Assembly: GCF_965214215.1 (NCBI RefSeq)
Contig: NZ_CBDCBD010000003.1
Span: 1,364,001 to 1,428,000 of the forward strand
DNA length: 64,000 nucleotides
Direction: 5' to 3'
From: Poriferisodalis sp965214215
GTDB taxonomy: Bacteria; Actinomycetota; Acidimicrobiia; Acidimicrobiales; Poriferisodalaceae
The position numbers and the translations under genes are program-made. The notes beneath the pieces were generated by a model. It was not told the DNA's origin. It saw only the letters and a list, made by a program, of their open reading frames with translations, and did not search any database. Shown here piece after piece: positions 8,072 to 17,235 of the stretch. Positions within the stretch are counted from its first letter, which is position 1, and each line of letters starts with the position of its first letter.

Positions 8072-9213
8072 CCGACGAGCAGACGGTCTCAGACCTGCGG
8101 GAGCTGTTCCCGGTCGTCGATCATTGGACGTATCTCTACAACGGCAGCATCCACCCCCTCGCCAGACCCGTGTCCGAGGCCATGAACAACGCAGTCGACG
8201 AATGCGCACGCGGGGGAGAAGATGCCTTCCACGCCGGGTACGAACGGTTCGGCTTGCTGAAGGAGCGGCTGGCAAGCCTGCTACATGCCGAACCGGGCAA
8301 CATCGTGATCACCGAATCCACGACTGCCGGTCTCAATCTCGCCGCGCAGCTTCTCGCGCCGACGCCGGAGGAGAACGTGGTGCTCACCGATCTGGCGTTC
8401 ATGTCAAGCACGTACCAGTGGCTCGCGAGCACGTCCGCGATACCCGATGTCCGCTTCGTCGAGCAACGAGCCGGACGCGTCGCACTCGAAGACATCGAAG
8501 CGGCGATCGACACCGAGACGGCATGTGTTTCCGTCTGTGCTGTCACCGTGGGAAGCGGTTACCGCTACGACCTCGCACCGCTGGCCGACATGGCCCAGGC
8601 GGCCGGAGTTCCGCTGATCGTCGACGCCGCACAGGCGCTGGGGGTGATCGACGTCGATGTCGGTGCGACACCCGTGGATTTTCTGGCCGGCACGACGAGC
8701 AAGTGGCTGATAGGACCCACGGGCGTCGGCTACCTCTATGTGGCCGATCAGCATCTCGATGCGACACCGCCCACCGTGGGCTGGATGTCAGCCGCGAACG
8801 TCGACCAGTGGGACGTACGCAACTGCGAACTTCACAACGATGCGGGCCGATTCCAAGGCGGGATACCCAAACTCGTCGGCATCGCCGGAGCACTCGCCGG
8901 CGTCGACCTGCTCAATGAGATCGGCCGCCCGTTCATCGAACGGCGAGTCAGGGATCTGACCCAATACCTGCTGGACGGGCTGGGCCGACTGGGCCTCGAG
9001 ATCTGGACGCCGCTGCCGGCTGACGAGCGGGCGGGCATCGTGTTCTTCAGGATTCCCGATGCAGCGGCAGTTCACCAAGAGCTGAAGGCCGAGCGCATCT
9101 ACTGCGGCAGCTTTCTCGACGGCATCCGCTGCGACCCGACCTTCTACAACACCCAAGAAGAGCTCGACCACTTCCTCGCTGTCATCGAGCGATGCGCCCG
9201 GCGAACCCGCTGA
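8068..9213 (+). CDS. Class-V PLP aminotransferase / cysteine-desulfurase-like
   Basis: A 381-residue fold-type-I PLP enzyme of class V. ITESTTAGLNLAAQLL binds the cofactor phosphate, DAAQALGVIDVDV contains the PLP-binding Asp, and GTTSKWLIGPTGVGYLYV contains the Schiff-base Lys. It lacks the extra cysteine loop of true IscS enzymes. The start overlaps the stop of the NagA-like gene (ATGA), which implies successive steps on one substrate (deacetylation then transamination or lyase chemistry). It ends 7 bp from the convergent acetoacetate-decarboxylase gene. Confidence 0.82.
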   Translation: MTDEQTVSDLRELFPVVDHWTYLYNGSIHPLARPVSEAMNNAVDECARGGEDAFHAGYERFGLLKERLASLLHAEPGNIVITESTTAGLNLAAQLLAPTPEENVVLTDLAFMSSTYQWLASTSAIPDVRFVEQRAGRVALEDIEAAIDTETACVSVCAVTVGSGYRYDLAPLADMAQAAGVPLIVDAAQALGVIDVDVGATPVDFLAGTTSKWLIGPTGVGYLYVADQHLDATPPTVGWMSAANVDQWDVRNCELHNDAGRFQGGIPKLVGIAGALAGVDLLNEIGRPFIERRVRDLTQYLLDGLGRLGLEIWTPLPADERAGIVFFRIPDAAAVHQELKAERIYCGSFLDGIRCDPTFYNTQEELDHFLAVIERCARRTR

Positions 9214-9220
9214 GCGCAGA

Positions 9221-9958
9221 TCACTCCGCCAGGAAATCCTTGACGATCTCGCCCCAGTTCTCGGTCATGTCCAGCTCGACGTAGAACGCCCCGAAGTACT
9301 TGAGCGGCGTGAAGTCCGACAGGTCGTAGATCGGCGACGGGTTGAACTGCACGACGCCGTCGCCCGCCCGGCACACATGGATCACCTGGTCGGTCGGGGT
9401 GTTGGTGACGTCGATCAACTGCAGCACGTCCACGCCGTTGCCGTCGGCGCGGGGGATTGCCTTGATCCGCCACGCAGGATTGCCCGATGGCATCTCATCG
9501 GCGTCAGCGGGGCGATGCATCGTCGAACGCACGCCCATCAGCATCGTCCCGCCGACCAAGGTGTTCGTGTACATGACACGCTCGTCGAATCCGATCTCGA
9601 AGTCTGCGTGCACCTTCGGCGTGCCGTAGATCTCGCGGCCTGCGGGGATGCTGGACTTGGAGTTCAGAAACACGACAGGCGCGAACCAGCCTTCGGTGCC
9701 TTCATAGACGCACTTGACGGACAGGACGCTCTCGTCGAACGCCCCGTAGCTGGAACACCACGGGACGCTCAGGCCGATGGCCGCGCACATGCCGTCGGGG
9801 CTGGGTTCGAAACACTCCGGCAGCACTCGGTCGATCGCTTCGAGGCTCGCCCGGAAATAGACGTACTGGAACTTGGCGTTGCGATAGCGCGCCGGTGGTG
9901 GGGGGAAGTACGGCGAGAACGCCGGCATCGACGTGATCTGGTCGAGAGGAATGGCCAT
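9221..9958 (-). CDS. Acetoacetate decarboxylase-fold protein
   Basis: A 245-residue protein of the acetoacetate decarboxylase (ADC) family. The diagnostic GREIYGTPK near residue 115 carries the Schiff-base Lys, preceded by an EGTEGWFAPVVFLNSKSS strand. Many ADC homologues outside clostridia act on other beta-keto or aldol substrates, so the reaction is uncertain. Length is normal. It is transcribed alone, convergent with the aminotransferase gene. Confidence 0.82.
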   Translation of the reverse strand: MAIPLDQITSMPAFSPYFPPPPARYRNAKFQYVYFRASLEAIDRVLPECFEPSPDGMCAAIGLSVPWCSSYGAFDESVLSVKCVYEGTEGWFAPVVFLNSKSSIPAGREIYGTPKVHADFEIGFDERVMYTNTLVGGTMLMGVRSTMHRPADADEMPSGNPAWRIKAIPRADGNGVDVLQLIDVTNTPTDQVIHVCRAGDGVVQFNPSPIYDLSDFTPLKYFGAFYVELDMTENWGEIVKDFLAE

Positions 9959-10028
9959 CGGATCGGCGGTTCGGAGCGCTCAGCGCCTCCGCAACCGTAA
10001 CTCACATCTGCGTCTAGGTTGCCTGCTG

Positions 10029-10184
10029 ATGGAGGTGCACGGTCAACCGCTTGATCGCACTGGACTGCTGGCTCACGTCGGACAGCTGTCGCAGGTCGCC
10101 GGTGCCCGGCTGGTGACGCTCCCCGACGGCGCCGTCGCTGTCGCCGTCGGTGGTGTGCTTGCAGGGACTGAGGCGCCGTCGTGA
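10029..10184 (+). pseudogene. Short N-terminal fragment resembling DUF4432/aldose-epimerase-like proteins
   Basis: A 51-residue frame beginning MEVHGQPLDRTGLL. Residues 13-34 (LLAHVGQLSQVAGARLVTLPDG) resemble the start of DUF4432 proteins, sugar-epimerase-like enzymes of ~350 residues. The frame stops where it overlaps the GTG start of the next gene (GTGA). It could instead be a small leader ORF that couples translation into the amidohydrolase gene. The DUF4432 comparison is by eye. Confidence 0.35.
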
Positions 10185-11098
10185 TCGGCTACTCCCAACG
10201 TCGGGTCGCGGCGGGGGAAGCTGGCGGCTTCGATGTCTGGACCGCCGCGGCCACCGAGGTCGGCCCGCGTGTCGTGGTGCTCGGCGGAGTTCACGGCGAT
10301 GAGACTCAGGGCGTCTTGGCGGCGGGATGCTTGGCAACCGATGAGACCCGATTGACCCGCGGCAGCGTCGCGATCGTGCCGGTCTGTCACGAGGCAGCGT
10401 TCGCCGCTGACAGCCGCACGAGTGCCATCGACGACGGCAACCTGGCGCGGGTCTTCCCGGGAGATCCCCACGGCACCCCGACCGCGCAGCTCGCACATCA
10501 CCTGTACACCGAGGTTCTGCGCGGTGCCGACCTGCTGATCGACCTGCACACTTCTGGGCAGGGCTACGACATGCCGTTCCTCGCCGGCTACATCGCCGAA
10601 ACCGCCACGGCCGAGTCCCTGTCCCAGAAGGCTGCCGCCGCATTCGGCGCGGAATTCCTGTGGCGTCATCCGGTTCGCACCGAAGGCCGCACGGTCAGCG
10701 TGGTCGATCAGGCCATCTACGTCGAGTGCTCCGGCGGCGGACTGGTGAGCAACGCTTCGGTCGATGCCTACGTCGGGGGTGTCCTGCGTGTCCTCACTGC
10801 GATGGACATGGTTGCCGACCCGGCGCTTGATCCACCCCGCTCATCGATTCGCATCACCGGTGGCGGCGACTTGGACCGCGACATGATCTCGGTTCGCAAC
10901 GAAGGCCAGTTCCTGACAGATCTGCGGGGTGGAGCCCAGGTCGAAGCCGGCCAGCTGCTGGGAACGGTGGTCACCACAGACGGACAGACTCTCGAAGAAG
11001 TACATGCCCCGAAGGACGCCTGGGTGATGGCGGTCAAGCGGCGTCCGCCGGTGGTGGCCGGTGATCTCGTCGTCTGTCTCGCCACTGCTGATGAGTAG
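10181..11098 (+). CDS. Succinylglutamate desuccinylase/aspartoacylase-family amidohydrolase
   Basis: A 305-residue zinc carboxypeptidase-like protein with a GTG start at 10181. LGGVHGDETQG (His and Glu zinc ligands), the following conserved Arg/Asn region (DDGNLARVFPG) and DLHTSG (third zinc ligand, in an LLIDLHTSGQGYDMPF context) are the AstE/AspA signature. The C-terminal ~80 residues form the beta-barrel often found in this family. Members cleave N-acyl groups from amino acids or ectoine derivatives, consistent with the neighbouring aminotransferases. It is the only intact plus-strand gene in this stretch. Confidence 0.82.
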   Translation: MIGYSQRRVAAGEAGGFDVWTAAATEVGPRVVVLGGVHGDETQGVLAAGCLATDETRLTRGSVAIVPVCHEAAFAADSRTSAIDDGNLARVFPGDPHGTPTAQLAHHLYTEVLRGADLLIDLHTSGQGYDMPFLAGYIAETATAESLSQKAAAAFGAEFLWRHPVRTEGRTVSVVDQAIYVECSGGGLVSNASVDAYVGGVLRVLTAMDMVADPALDPPRSSIRITGGGDLDRDMISVRNEGQFLTDLRGGAQVEAGQLLGTVVTTDGQTLEEVHAPKDAWVMAVKRRPPVVAGDLVVCLATADE

Positions 11099-11160
11099 GC
11101 CACAGAGGGCGACTTGCTGAGGGGCTCAATCCCGGCGCGACTCAGTTCCTGTATGACAGC

Positions 11161-11931
11161 TCAGTGGTGGACCCAACCGCCATCGACAGCGATGACTTGG
11201 CCGGTCACGAAGGCGCTGTCATCGCACGCGAGATAGACGAAGGTGGCGGCGAGGTCTTTTGCGTAGCCGCGCTGGGGAAGCGACTGGAGTCCTGCCAACC
11301 GCTCGGCGATTTCTTCCTCGGTCTCGGTCTCGGTTTCGACTTCGTACTCGGTACGGATCGCACCCGGCATCACGCTGTTCACCCTGATCTGGTCAGGACC
11401 GACTTCGCGTGCCAATGCCCGAGTGAAACCGATGACGCCGCCCTTCGACGCCACATAGTCAAGAGCGCCCGCCATGCCCAGATCGACCATCACGCTCGTC
11501 ACCGTGATGATGCTGCCGCGTCCGCGTCGAAGCATTCCGGGGTGCACCGCCTTGGCGCACACAAAGGCACCCCGGAGATTGACCGCCAACGTCTGATCCC
11601 ATTGCTCGACGCTGATCTCGTTCCAGGGCGAGCGTCTCGCGTACGCGGCATTGGTGACCAGCACGTCGATGTCGCCGAACGCGCTCCGGGCCTCGGCGAC
11701 CATCGCCTCGACGTCAGCAGGAACGGTGACGTCGGCCGCCACAGTGATAGCGGCGCCGCCTGCGTCGGTGATCCTCGACACGACTTCGGAGGCCAAGGCC
11801 TCCATTCGCTCATCGGGAATCGTGTTGATGATCACGCTGGCGCCCTCGGCGGCAAAGGCCTCCGCCGCCGCAGCGCCGATGCCACGCGAGGCTCCGGTCA
11901 CCAGCGCGACACGATCGTCAAGTCTTCCCAC
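11161..11931 (-). CDS. Short-chain dehydrogenase/reductase (canonical)
   Basis: A 256-residue classical SDR: TGASRGIGAAAAEAF dinucleotide-binding motif at residues 13-27, NAAYARRSPW, the catalytic Ser in ITVTSVM, and YVASKGG with the catalytic Tyr and Lys. RVNSVMPGAIRTEYEVE closes the substrate pocket. It lies 40 bp downstream of the ATPase gene at the end of the peptide-transporter operon, so it probably oxidises or reduces an intermediate derived from the imported compound. Confidence 0.88.
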   Translation of the reverse strand: MGRLDDRVALVTGASRGIGAAAAEAFAAEGASVIINTIPDERMEALASEVVSRITDAGGAAITVAADVTVPADVEAMVAEARSAFGDIDVLVTNAAYARRSPWNEISVEQWDQTLAVNLRGAFVCAKAVHPGMLRRGRGSIITVTSVMVDLGMAGALDYVASKGGVIGFTRALAREVGPDQIRVNSVMPGAIRTEYEVETETETEEEIAERLAGLQSLPQRGYAKDLAATFVYLACDDSAFVTGQVIAVDGGWVHH

Positions 11932-11970
11932 GGCTGCCCCTCCGGGTCGTTCTCCAGCGATTGCGCAGTG

Positions 11971-12759
11971 TCAGGTCCTGATCAAGCTCGTGGCTCGGGA
12001 CGCCTCCACCAGCGTGCGGGTGTAGTCGGTCTTGGGGTCGCTCATCACCTCAGCGGTTGAGCCGGCTTCGACGACCTGTCCGTCCTTCAGCACGATGACC
12101 TGCTCGCACACACGAGCCACCACAGCCAGATCATGAGAAACGAGCACCAGCGTCAACCCGTGGCGTTGCTTCAGCCCCATCAGCAGGTTCAGCACCTGCG
12201 CCTGGACAGACACGTCGAGAGCACTGGTGGGTTCGTCCGCATACAGCACATCGGGTTGCACCGAGAGCGCACGGGCCACGGCGATCCGCTGCAGTTGGCC
12301 GCCTGAGAGCTGGTGCGGGTAGCGGGAGAGGATCTCATTGCTCAGGCCCACGTCGGTGAGCCAGGCCCCGAGTTCGTCGGACCCGGGCTTGCGCTGCTCC
12401 AGAGCCTTGGTCGGCTCGGACAACGATGTCCGCACTCGCAGTCTCGGATCCAGCGAGCTAGCAGGGCTCTGGAACACGATCTGGTTGCGGCGGTGAAACT
12501 CGCGACGATCCTGGGACAGCCAGTCCTTCACGGATTGACCGTCGAAGGTGATCTGACCCTGCGAAGGAACGAGCAGGCCGCACAGCAGCCGAACCAGGGT
12601 TGACTTGCCCGAACCGGACTCGCCGACGATGCCGACGGTGGAGCCCGCAGCCATGGTGAAGGCGATGTCTCGCAGCGTCCATTCGTCACTGGCGTCACGT
12701 CGCGGCGTACGGGCGTGATAGTCGAAGAAGAGATCGTCGATCTCAATGAGTGCAGTCAT
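11971..12759 (-). CDS. dppF: Dpp/Opp-type ABC transporter ATPase (DppF-like)
   Basis: A 262-residue ABC ATPase. Walker A GESGSGKST near residue 45, Q-loop region FQSPASSLDPRLRV, signature LSGGQLQRIAVARAL, Walker B DVLYADEPTSALD and the His-switch VSHDLAVVARV are all intact. The SSLDPR element after the Q-loop is typical of the second ATPase of oligopeptide importers. The ATG overlaps the stop of the preceding ATPase gene (ATGA). Last transporter gene of the operon. Confidence 0.9.
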   Translation of the reverse strand: MTALIEIDDLFFDYHARTPRRDASDEWTLRDIAFTMAAGSTVGIVGESGSGKSTLVRLLCGLLVPSQGQITFDGQSVKDWLSQDRREFHRRNQIVFQSPASSLDPRLRVRTSLSEPTKALEQRKPGSDELGAWLTDVGLSNEILSRYPHQLSGGQLQRIAVARALSVQPDVLYADEPTSALDVSVQAQVLNLLMGLKQRHGLTLVLVSHDLAVVARVCEQVIVLKDGQVVEAGSTAEVMSDPKTDYTRTLVEASRATSLIRT

Positions 12760-13760
12760 CGACGGCCGTCCGCGAGTTCAGCGCTGTGTGCGAGGGCGGG
12801 TGCCGCTTCGTCGACCGGGTTCCAGCACTTGAACGTGTGCCCGCCCGCCATTTCAGAGATCGGCGGCGCCTGCGCACACTGCTCGATCTCGTGAGGACAG
12901 CGGCCGCGAAAGCGACAGCCCGGCAAGAACCCTCCGGAGGGCGGAACCGAGCCCCTTATCGTGACGAGAGGCTCGCCGAGGGAAGCACTGATGTCCTCAG
13001 GGTGGCCGGGATTGACGCTGATCAGCGCTTCGGTGTAGCGATGTCTGGGCAGTTCGACGATGTCGGAGGTGGGCCCTGTCTCGACCAGGTTGCCGCCGTA
13101 GAGCACCGCGATGTAGTCCGAGATGGCCTGGATGACGCCGAGGTCATGGCTGACGAACAGGATCGCCATGCCCCGCTCTTCGCTGAGGCGCGCCAGCAGC
13201 TCCAAGATCTCCTTCTGGACCGTCACATCGAGCGCGGTTGTCGGCTCGTCGGCAATCAGCAGCTTGGGGTCGCAGGCGATGGCCATCGAGATGAGCACCC
13301 GCTGTTGCTGGCCGCCCGACAGCTGATGGGGGTATCGGCGGGCTAGGGCTGCAGGGTTCGGCAATTGAACCTGCTCGAGCAATTCGAGCGTGCGTGCCTT
13401 GACGTCCTTGCGGGGGACCGTGTTGTGGAGTCGAAGTGCCTCAGCGACTTGCTTGCCGACTTTCATCGTCGGGTTCAGCGCCCGCAGCGGATCCTGGAAG
13501 ATGACGCCGATCTCGGCACCGCGAACATCGGAGAGGTCACGCTCGGACCGGTCGACCATCTCCGTGCCGGCGAACGTGATTGAGCCGGTCACCACGGCCT
13601 CACGGGGCTGGAGGCCGATGATGCTCATGGCGGTCATCGTCTTGCCCGAGCCCGACTCGCCGACGAGCCCGAGGCGCCGCCCCGCCGGAATCGACAAACG
13701 CTCGATCGAGACGATCTCGTTCGGCCCGATCGTGATGTTCAAGTCGTTGATCTCGAGCAT
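12756..13760 (-). CDS. dppD: Dpp/Opp-type ABC transporter ATPase (DppD-like)
   Basis: A 334-residue ABC ATPase starting MLEINDLNITIGPNE. It has Walker A GESGSGKTM, Q-loop FQDPLRALNPTMKV, signature LSGGQQQRVLISMAI, Walker B LLIADEPTTALD and His-switch FVSHDLGV. The C-terminal PSGGFLPGCRFRGRCPHEIEQC is the cysteine cluster typical of DppD/OppD ATPases. ATG 13760 is chosen because it overlaps the TGA of the permease gene (ATGA) and matches the family start; the upstream extension is the permease's other frame. Confidence 0.92.
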   Translation of the reverse strand: MLEINDLNITIGPNEIVSIERLSIPAGRRLGLVGESGSGKTMTAMSIIGLQPREAVVTGSITFAGTEMVDRSERDLSDVRGAEIGVIFQDPLRALNPTMKVGKQVAEALRLHNTVPRKDVKARTLELLEQVQLPNPAALARRYPHQLSGGQQQRVLISMAIACDPKLLIADEPTTALDVTVQKEILELLARLSEERGMAILFVSHDLGVIQAISDYIAVLYGGNLVETGPTSDIVELPRHRYTEALISVNPGHPEDISASLGEPLVTIRGSVPPSGGFLPGCRFRGRCPHEIEQCAQAPPISEMAGGHTFKCWNPVDEAAPALAHSAELADGRR

Positions 13761-14674
13761 CAGACGTCTGCGCCCTTGGCGGTTTGCTGCGGATCCAGAT
13801 AGGTCCGCAGGCCGTCGCCGAGAACGTTGAATCCGATCACCGCAACCATGATGGTGATCCCGGGGATGATCATGAGATACGGCGCCTGATCGATGAGCGG
13901 CTGAGCTTCTTTCAGCAGGCGTCCCCACGACGGGGTCGGCCGCTGAGCGCCGATGCCGAGATACGACAGAGCCGCCTCGACGAGGATCGCGATCGCGAAC
14001 ATGATCGACGCCTGGACAATGATGAGCGGTCCGATATTGGGCAACACGTGCCGGAACAGAATGAACCGCCGAGAGCGTCCGTACGCCTGAGCGGCTTCTA
14101 CGAAGTCACGCGCGAGAATCTGGCGCGCTGGTCCGATGACGACGCGGGCGACCGTCGGGATGAGCCAGAACATGATGGCGACGATCGCCGTCGTGTTGCC
14201 CGGACCCAAAGACGTCGCCACAACCAGGGCCACCACGATGCCGGGCAGGGCGACCCCGATATCGGTCATGCGGCTGAGGATCCGCTGCTGCATCGGCTTG
14301 GCTCCGGCGGCGATCAAACCGATCAAGACCCCAGGGACCAGCGACGCGATCGTCGACACGACGCTGACCAGAAGGGAATTCCGTGCGCCGGCCATGATCT
14401 GACTGGTGATGTCGCGCCCCAGCTTGTCGGTGCCCAGAAGGAAGCCGTCCGATCCCGGAGGCAGGAACTGGTTCGGGACGTCGACTTTGTTGATGTCGTA
14501 GGGGGTCCAGAACAGCGACACGAGGCCGATCCCGACGATGAACGCCACAATCGCTCCGCCGATGATGAGCTGCGGCGGGAGCCACCGCAACGACCGACGG
14601 GTCGAGCCCTCGAACGTCTTCAGCTCGTCGGTGTCGGGCACCGAGGCGGCCTGCGTGGATGCTTCGTCGGTCAT
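13760..14674 (-). CDS. dppC: Dpp/Opp-type ABC transporter permease (DppC-like)
   Basis: A 304-residue inner-membrane permease with about six membrane segments. After a hydrophilic N-terminus the first helix is LIIGGAIVAFIVGIGLVSLF, followed by FLLGTDKLGRDITSQIMAGA, the hallmark GTDxxGRD of DppC/OppC, and the EAA loop EAAQAYGRSRRFILFRHVLP that contacts the ATPases. The start ATG 14674 overlaps the preceding permease stop. It forms the translocation channel with the DppB-like protein. Confidence 0.92.
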   Translation of the reverse strand: MTDEASTQAASVPDTDELKTFEGSTRRSLRWLPPQLIIGGAIVAFIVGIGLVSLFWTPYDINKVDVPNQFLPPGSDGFLLGTDKLGRDITSQIMAGARNSLLVSVVSTIASLVPGVLIGLIAAGAKPMQQRILSRMTDIGVALPGIVVALVVATSLGPGNTTAIVAIMFWLIPTVARVVIGPARQILARDFVEAAQAYGRSRRFILFRHVLPNIGPLIIVQASIMFAIAILVEAALSYLGIGAQRPTPSWGRLLKEAQPLIDQAPYLMIIPGITIMVAVIGFNVLGDGLRTYLDPQQTAKGADV

Positions 14675-15636
14675 GCGTGCGACACCGTCTGACCGCGTCC
14701 GCGGATCCGCGGATCCAACAGCCCGTAGGCGATGTCCATCAGGAAGTTCAAGGTCAGGATCATGAGCATCAGCACCAAGGCCAGCGATTGGACCGACAAG
14801 GCTTCGCGCCCGCCGACCGCCACGACCAGCATGCGGCCGAGCCCTGGCAGCGTGAACACATTCTCGATGACCACCGCGCCTGCGAGCAGCTGGCCCAACT
14901 GCAGGATGGTGACGGTCACGAGCGGAATCGACGCGTTGCGGATCCCGTGACGCCATGCAGCCCGTCTGAGCGTGAGACCCTTGGCCTGGGCCGTCCTGAT
15001 GAAGTCTTCGTCGAGCACTTCGAGCATGCCTGAGCGCACGTAGCGGACGAGTACGGCGCTGAGCGGGATCGCCAGCGCGAGCACGGGCATCGTTAACGAT
15101 TTGACGCCCCGCACAAAGTCCTCAGAAAGCGGGACGTACCCGCCGGCGGGCAGCCAACCCAGGTGCACGGCGAACAACGTGGCCATCAACAGGCCCAGCC
15201 AGAACGAGGGAACTGCGATTCCGACCTGGGACAGGATGTCCACTGTGGTGCCGCGCCAGTTCTTGGCATGGATTGCCGAGAAAGTGCCGATGACCAGAGC
15301 GACGATGACCGAGAGGATCAGTGACGAGAATGCCAGCGTGAATGTCAGCGGTATCCGAACCCAGATCTCATGGGCAATGTCGAATTCCGCCGCATACGAC
15401 GTGCCCATGTCGCCTTGGAGTACTCCCCCTATCCACTGCAGGTACTGCTCGACGAGCGAAGCGTCCAAGCCCATCTCGGCTCGGAGCTCCTCCAACGCCT
15501 CACGGGTTGCGGTCTGCCCAAGGATGACCGTTGCGACGTCACCCTTGAGCAACCGCAACAAGAGGAAGACGATGATCGAGCCCATGAGAGCGGACGCCAC
15601 CACCGAGGCAACCGCGCGAACCAGAACTCGAACCAT
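14671..15636 (-). CDS. dppB: Dpp/Opp-type ABC transporter permease (DppB-like)
   Basis: A 321-residue permease with the DppB layout: N-terminal helix, DVATVILGQTATREALEELR periplasmic element, QYLQWIGGVLQGDMGTSY (the family's YxxWxxxxLxGDxGxS), then five more helices and an EAA loop (RTAQAKGLTLRRAAWRHGIR). The ending (DIAYGLLDPRIRGRG) is typical. The gene follows the binding-protein gene by 36 bp and overlaps dppC by 4 nt. Confidence 0.92.
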   Translation of the reverse strand: MVRVLVRAVASVVASALMGSIIVFLLLRLLKGDVATVILGQTATREALEELRAEMGLDASLVEQYLQWIGGVLQGDMGTSYAAEFDIAHEIWVRIPLTFTLAFSSLILSVIVALVIGTFSAIHAKNWRGTTVDILSQVGIAVPSFWLGLLMATLFAVHLGWLPAGGYVPLSEDFVRGVKSLTMPVLALAIPLSAVLVRYVRSGMLEVLDEDFIRTAQAKGLTLRRAAWRHGIRNASIPLVTVTILQLGQLLAGAVVIENVFTLPGLGRMLVVAVGGREALSVQSLALVLMLMILTLNFLMDIAYGLLDPRIRGRGQTVSHA

Positions 15637-15672
15637 TCATCGTCCTATTCCGTGAGTTCGTTATGTCTTCTT

Positions 15673-17235
15673 CTACTCGATTCTCAGATTGCCGAGGTCG
15701 AATTCGCTGCCAGCGGTGAAGTTCTTGACGCCTTTGAGATCAGCGCGCACGGCCACAGCCTGGAGCTTCGCGACGATCGGAATCAGGTAGCCGGCGTCGG
15801 CGTGCATCTCGACTGCCTGACGTCGAAGCTCTGTCGTCACGTTCGAGTCGACAGCCGCATCGCCGTCGTCGAGCAGCTGATCGAACGCCGGGTCGCAGTA
15901 CAGGGTGAAGAAGCCCGGGCACTTCCATGCGTCGATGGTGCTGGGACCGCTCAGCGATGTGAAGACGTAGTCCGCGCTCTCGCCGAGCACCTCGTCGAGG
16001 TACGTCGTCAGCTCACGGCCTTCGAGTTCGACCGTGAAGCCTGCCTCGGTCAGCTGTGCAGTAACGACCTCTTGAATCGGCGGGAACTCCGCAATGGTCA
16101 GGTACTTGAACGGGATGACCAGACCTGGGACGCCAGCCTCTTCCAGCAGTGCCTGGGACTTTGCCGGGTCGTACTCATAGGGGCAGTAGTCGCTGTTCCA
16201 CGGCTCGTTCGGCGGATTCACGAAGGTGCAGGTCAGCTCGCCGAGCCCGGCAAACGCAGCATCGACGATCGGCTGACGGTCGACGGCATGGTTCACCGCC
16301 TGGACGACCAGCGGGTCCTGGAAGATGTCGGCGGTCGCATTGAGACTGAGATATGAGATCTCGAATCCGGAGACCGTCAGGATGCTGAAGCCGTCTTCGG
16401 CGTCGATCTCGTCGACGCGGTCGATGCCTTCTCCGAGGATGCCTGCAACGCCGTCGATGTCACCGGCCAGCAGTGCATTCAGGCTCGCGGTCTCGTCGGT
16501 GATGAACCGCCAGGTGACATCTGAGAAGAACGGCTGCTCACCCCAGTAGTCGGCGAAACGGTCCATGGTGACCGAGACGTCAGGCTTCCACTCGACGAAG
16601 ACGTAGGGGCCGGTGCCGACGGGGCCTTGGGCGATGTCCTCGCCGGTCCCTTCGGGAACGACTGCCGCGCTGATGCGTGCCATGCCCTGCAGGAAGGCCT
16701 GGCTGGGCTGGGTCAGCGTCACTACGACGGTGTGGTCATCGGTTGCCTCGATGGATGCGACAGCATCGAACGGCGTGGTGATGTCGCCCACTCCGGCCCG
16801 GTTGTACTCCAGCGAATAGACGACGTCGGCGGCGACGAGATCGCTCCCGTCGTGGAATTTGGCTTCGCGAATCGTGAACGTGTACACCGTCCCGTCATCG
16901 TTGATGTCCCACGACTCAGCGAGCATCGGGGCAACGCTGCCGTCGGCCTGCTTCTCGACAAGCGTCTCGACGACGTTGTACAGCAGCGGCGTCTTGATGG
17001 CGGTCGCTCCGTTGACGACGTAGTCCCAGTTGGCCGGCTCCTGAGCGACAGCGAGGATCAGCTCCTGCGGTTCTGGAGCGTCATCTACGGCGCCATCGCC
17101 AGCGTCGTCTCCGGCAGCCGCGGTCGTCGCCGGGGCCGCATCGTCGCCGTCGTCGTCCGAACCGCACGCCGCAGCGAACAGGGCGAAGGCCATGAGCAGG
17201 CTGACAATCAGCCAACTGCGTTTGTGGGTCTTCAT
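15673..17235 (-). CDS. Peptide/nickel-type ABC substrate-binding lipoprotein
   Basis: A 520-residue extracytoplasmic solute-binding protein of the SBP_bac_5 family. The N-terminus MKTHKRSWLIVSLLMAFALF ends in a lipobox AAAC followed by an acidic/Ala-rich linker (about residues 25-52), so the protein is a cell-surface lipoprotein. The pattern WDINDDGTVYTFTIREAKFHDGS is the SBP_bac_5 signature. ATG 17235 is supported by a Shine-Dalgarno (AGAAAGGACC) 8 nt upstream. First gene of the five-gene transporter operon; family members bind di- or oligopeptides, opines or glutathione. Confidence 0.92.
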   Translation of the reverse strand: MKTHKRSWLIVSLLMAFALFAAACGSDDDGDDAAPATTAAAGDDAGDGAVDDAPEPQELILAVAQEPANWDYVVNGATAIKTPLLYNVVETLVEKQADGSVAPMLAESWDINDDGTVYTFTIREAKFHDGSDLVAADVVYSLEYNRAGVGDITTPFDAVASIEATDDHTVVVTLTQPSQAFLQGMARISAAVVPEGTGEDIAQGPVGTGPYVFVEWKPDVSVTMDRFADYWGEQPFFSDVTWRFITDETASLNALLAGDIDGVAGILGEGIDRVDEIDAEDGFSILTVSGFEISYLSLNATADIFQDPLVVQAVNHAVDRQPIVDAAFAGLGELTCTFVNPPNEPWNSDYCPYEYDPAKSQALLEEAGVPGLVIPFKYLTIAEFPPIQEVVTAQLTEAGFTVELEGRELTTYLDEVLGESADYVFTSLSGPSTIDAWKCPGFFTLYCDPAFDQLLDDGDAAVDSNVTTELRRQAVEMHADAGYLIPIVAKLQAVAVRADLKGVKNFTAGSEFDLGNLRIE

